8,362 bases of DNA from Planctomycetaceae bacterium (GTDB taxonomy: Bacteria; Planctomycetota; Planctomycetia; Pirellulales; Pirellulaceae), in the NCBI GenBank assembly GCA_003506095.1, contig DNWZ01000189.1, forward strand, positions 351-8,712, written 5' to 3'. Positions within the stretch are counted from its first letter, which is position 1. Every line of letters starts with the position of its first letter. The notes under the pieces are model-generated. The model was given only the letters and a program-made list of their open reading frames with translations. It was not told the DNA's origin and did no database searches. Below, in pieces: positions 6,070 through 8,362 of this stretch. A program made the translations under genes and the position numbers.

Positions 6070-6987
6070 ATGATCTACGCAATCGCGGCATTACTCATTG
6101 GCTGTGTCATTTGGTTCTTATTGCAGATGCACACGCGGACGATCGTTTGGCAGCGTTTGGTTGGCGACGATGTGCCGGACAACGAGCCGGTGACGACTCA
6201 ATCGGGTGAAACAGAAATCACGCGTGGCTGGCTTGCCCAGTGGTTGTACCGCGCCGGATACCGTCGACCTTCCGCCCCGGTCTTCTTTATCGCCGCAACC
6301 TTTGCTGCCGTCATGTTGGCAGTTGCCTTTGTGGTTGTCGTTCGTCAGCAAGGGTTAATCGATCTCGCCATCAATACGCTCTACGGCATTCCTGGTGGAG
6401 TCGGCAATGTGATGGTTCCCTTTGCGCTCGCCATGCCTTGGTTCTTGGTCGTCGTGATTGCAATGATCCCGACGCTCGTCGTGCGATCCGCGCGACGGCG
6501 ACGCGTCGAAGCGATCCAGCAAGATTTGCCGTTACTCTTGGATCTGCTCACAACGTTGGCCCAGGCCGGCATCGGTTTCGACTCAGCGCTCGAACGGATC
6601 CTTGCGGTGCAACCGCCAGGACGTCCGCTCGTGCAAGACTTCAGGCTCTTTCAACGCGACACGATGGCCGGTCGATCGCGCATCGAGTCCCTGCGTCGCC
6701 TGATGCAACGAGTCTCGGTACCAATGTTTTCGGCCTTCATATCGGCGTTGATCCAAGCGGAACAGAGTGGAGCCGGGATGGCGGCAACGTTAAGAATCCA
6801 GGCCGCCGAGATTCGCAGCCGCAGGCGTGAACGAGCCACCGCAGCGGCGATGGCAGTTCCCACAAAACTGGTCGCACCCATGGTAATCGGCTTCTTGCCC
6901 GGCATCTTCATTGTCTTGCTCGGCCCGATGATCAACGAAGCCTTCGGCATGATGGGACAGATGATGCGAGGAGTTTCCGGACAATGA
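6070..6987 (+). CDS. tadC: TadC, inner-membrane platform protein of the Tad pilus
   Basis: TadC is the second T2SF-family platform protein, expected to pair with TadB. I start at ATG 6070, two bases after the tadB TAA, with AAGGTG at 6059-6064; the frame is open upstream to 5914, but that part overlaps tadB. The protein has 305 residues: an N-terminal helix (about 2-19), a polar loop, two membrane segments (about 70-91 and 115-137), a basic RRRR cluster (142-145), the cytoplasmic T2SF domain (about 148-262) with LPLLLDLLTTLAQAGIGFDS (153-172) and EQSGAGMAATL (231-241), and a C-terminal helix (about 265-287). Position and topology fit TadC rather than a second TadB. The end is Met/Gly-rich. 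Confidence 0.92.
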   Translation: MIYAIAALLIGCVIWFLLQMHTRTIVWQRLVGDDVPDNEPVTTQSGETEITRGWLAQWLYRAGYRRPSAPVFFIAATFAAVMLAVAFVVVVRQQGLIDLAINTLYGIPGGVGNVMVPFALAMPWFLVVVIAMIPTLVVRSARRRRVEAIQQDLPLLLDLLTTLAQAGIGFDSALERILAVQPPGRPLVQDFRLFQRDTMAGRSRIESLRRLMQRVSVPMFSAFISALIQAEQSGAGMAATLRIQAAEIRSRRRERATAAAMAVPTKLVAPMVIGFLPGIFIVLLGPMINEAFGMMGQMMRGVSGQ

Positions 6988-7002
6988 ACATGAACACTGA
7001 AA

Positions 7003-7359
7003 ATGCCAAAACAACATCGTTTGATCGATACCACGACCGGCATGGTTGTGATCGAACATCTCGAGATCGCCGATACCATTTGGAGTCGATTTCGCGGATG
7101 GATGTTCAAGACCGATCCGGCTGCGAGTTCCGCAATTTTGATCCGACCATGCGGTTCGATTCACACGATGTGGATGCGAATGGCGATCGATGTTGTGTTC
7201 TTGTCCAAAGACAACACCATAACGGGAATCCGCAAATCGCTACGGCCATGGCGAGTGGCAATCGCGCCGAAGGGAACGGTCAGCGTCCTAGAAACCCCCG
7301 CCGGTCAATCCAATTTTTCGGTCGGAATGAAGTTTCGCATCGAAAAGGACAAGCCTTAG
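7003..7359 (+). CDS. DUF192 family protein
   Basis: The protein has 118 residues and is recognisable as DUF192, a small domain whose biochemical role is not established. Family hallmarks are ADTIWSRFRGWM (23-34), RPCGSIHTMWMRMAIDVVFL (48-67), LRPWR (80-84) and VLETPAGQ (95-102). There is no signal peptide or membrane helix, although many family members in Gram-negative bacteria are exported, so this one appears cytoplasmic as read. It starts 15 bases after the tadC stop without its own Shine-Dalgarno; the nearest, GAGGAG at 6968-6973, is too far, so re-initiation after tadC is likely. Its last 112 bases overlap the proposed TadE-like start in another frame. The family assignment is confident; a role in pilus assembly is inferred only from position. 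Confidence 0.88.
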   Translation: MPKQHRLIDTTTGMVVIEHLEIADTIWSRFRGWMFKTDPAASSAILIRPCGSIHTMWMRMAIDVVFLSKDNTITGIRKSLRPWRVAIAPKGTVSVLETPAGQSNFSVGMKFRIEKDKP

Positions 7360-8362
7360 TCGAGTTTGCGTTTGTCAGCATCGTAATGGTCATGTTAGTG
7401 ACTGGATTGATGGCCATCTTGGTTATGGCTCTCGGTTCATTCCAGAACAACATCGCCACCGAGAGTGCTGGTAGGCTTCTGGATGGACATCCGCTGTTCA
7501 TTAAAGAGAATTTCGTCACCCACTTCACAATGGACCCAGACGATCCGGATCCCTTTTATGGGGACGACGACTTTGAGAATGTCACCGCTCGGCAGGTATA
7601 TCGGTTTCTCAATGAGTACCCAGACCCATTTGACGGTCGTGTTCTCTACGACGAGCGCTGGTTGATTCTCTCGGAGGATGAGTGGGATCACCGGAAGGAT
7701 CTCCCCTTGCCAGCAATCAACCGCTCACTGCTGGGGCAGTACATCTTTGATCCGGACTTAGATTTCGATGGTCAAGAAGAGCAAGGCGGCTTTCGATTTC
7801 CAGGGGCGGTTGTCACGAATCCAACGGGTAATCGGACGGTCATGATCCCGCTCCTTCCCGGGACTAATGCAAGCGGCATCGAGCGGACGTTTCACATCAC
7901 TCCAACTGCTCTCGACTTCTACTATCCCGTTTCACAAAACTGGGTAGCACCAGTAGTCATCGGGAAGGAGCAGGGCGGTAATGGCTTTGAATTCCGCGTG
8001 ATTATGTTTCACCCTTCACAACCTGCTGCGTTACAGTACGTCGATAACCAATTGGTGGAAGCGGATGACAGCGCAGTTGCGATCGGAGCCCCTCCTACAG
8101 GCTATGCATTATTGCAGGATCCGCAGCCAATTAACCCAAAGTTCGATGGGTCATCCACGTCAAGAGGCGAGTTCGGTCTTGGAGAGCTGGGAATCGGAGG
8201 CGGAACGCTTGGCCGGGATGGATTAACGCCGGCAATACCACCCCGCAAAATTCGTCCCTTTCGCATGGTGTTCGAAACGAGCTCGTTGTTTCGGATGGGT
8301 GCGTATCTAAACCCGCTTTTGGTTAAATATGAAGCCGAAGGTACGGCCATTGCCCTGGACAA
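7248..8362 (+). CDS. Large TadE-like minor pseudopilin, 3' end beyond the window
   Basis: The frame is open to the window edge, so at least 371 residues are encoded and no stop is seen. A prepilin-like motif, RKGQALVEFAF, places a possible cleavage after Gly34 with Glu39 at +5 and Phe40 at +6, as in TadE-like proteins, followed by a hydrophobic helix (about 41-63). The ectodomain contains an Asp-rich stretch (about 96-109) and a DxDxDGxxE motif (Asp170, Asp172, Asp174, Glu178) that could bind calcium. TadE proteins are commonly 150-200 residues, so this one is large. ATG 7248 is the nearest canonical start that keeps the motif; it gives a long basic leader of 34 residues and lacks a clear Shine-Dalgarno. 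The frame continues open to ATG 6984 across DUF192, but that part reads as shadow sequence rich in Arg, His and Asp. The family call is good; the exact start is uncertain. Confidence 0.8.
   Translation, partial: MASGNRAEGNGQRPRNPRRSIQFFGRNEVSHRKGQALVEFAFVSIVMVMLVTGLMAILVMALGSFQNNIATESAGRLLDGHPLFIKENFVTHFTMDPDDPDPFYGDDDFENVTARQVYRFLNEYPDPFDGRVLYDERWLILSEDEWDHRKDLPLPAINRSLLGQYIFDPDLDFDGQEEQGGFRFPGAVVTNPTGNRTVMIPLLPGTNASGIERTFHITPTALDFYYPVSQNWVAPVVIGKEQGGNGFEFRVIMFHPSQPAALQYVDNQLVEADDSAVAIGAPPTGYALLQDPQPINPKFDGSSTSRGEFGLGELGIGGGTLGRDGLTPAIPPRKIRPFRMVFETSSLFRMGAYLNPLLVKYEAEGTAIALD

Noticed and set aside
6984..7247. TadE-like gene starting at ATG 6984 (ATGA on the tadC stop)
   Set aside because: The added residues are Arg/His/Asp/Cys-rich, typical of a shifted reading of DUF192, and would put the prepilin motif about 120 residues into the protein.
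8102..8362. Minus-strand open frame at the right edge
   Set aside because: Antisense to the continuous TadE-like frame; Ser/Pro-rich with no recognisable domain.

Overview
The window is almost entirely one plus-strand cluster for a Tad/Flp (type IVc) pilus. Gene order is flp pilin, cpaB/rcpC, tadZ/cpaE, tadA/cpaF, tadB, tadC, a DUF192 gene, and a large TadE-like pseudopilin cut off by the right edge. Moderate GC content, frequent TCGA-type words, GTG starts, an Flp pilin with a long C-terminal tail and a very long CpaB suggest a planctomycete of the Pirellulaceae/Rhodopirellula kind. That placement is inference; no rRNA or other marker gene is present.

Region by region: bases 1-145 are an untranslated leader with several inverted repeats, one of which encloses the flp Shine-Dalgarno. 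flp (146-511) is followed by a strong hairpin and T-rich tract (611-650), a terminator or attenuator that would let pilin be made in excess over the machinery. cpaB (744-2495) encodes a 583-residue protein with duplicated modules. tadZ has no ATG, GTG or TTG where its domain must begin. A strong GGAGGTG sits six bases before an ATC codon at 2530, inside a 14-codon ORF that overlaps the cpaB stop. tadZ, tadA and tadB are joined by GTGA overlaps, and tadC follows tadB after two bases. A DUF192 gene (7003-7359) follows tadC and overlaps the 5' end of the TadE-like gene (7248 to beyond 8362) in another frame.

Expected roles, from family knowledge: TadA hydrolyses ATP at the inner membrane and drives TadB/TadC to extract processed Flp; TadZ positions the machine; CpaB works in the periplasm with an outer-membrane secretin; TadE-like proteins are minor pseudopilins. 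No secretin (rcpA/cpaC), prepilin peptidase (tadV/cpaA) or TadD lies in the window. The secretin is absent from its usual place after rcpC.

Most worth following up: the ATC-start/leader-ORF arrangement of tadZ, the out-of-frame DUF192/TadE overlap, the duplicated CpaB, the pseudo-receiver on TadZ, and the structured flp leader. I found no transposon, CRISPR array, tRNA or rRNA.
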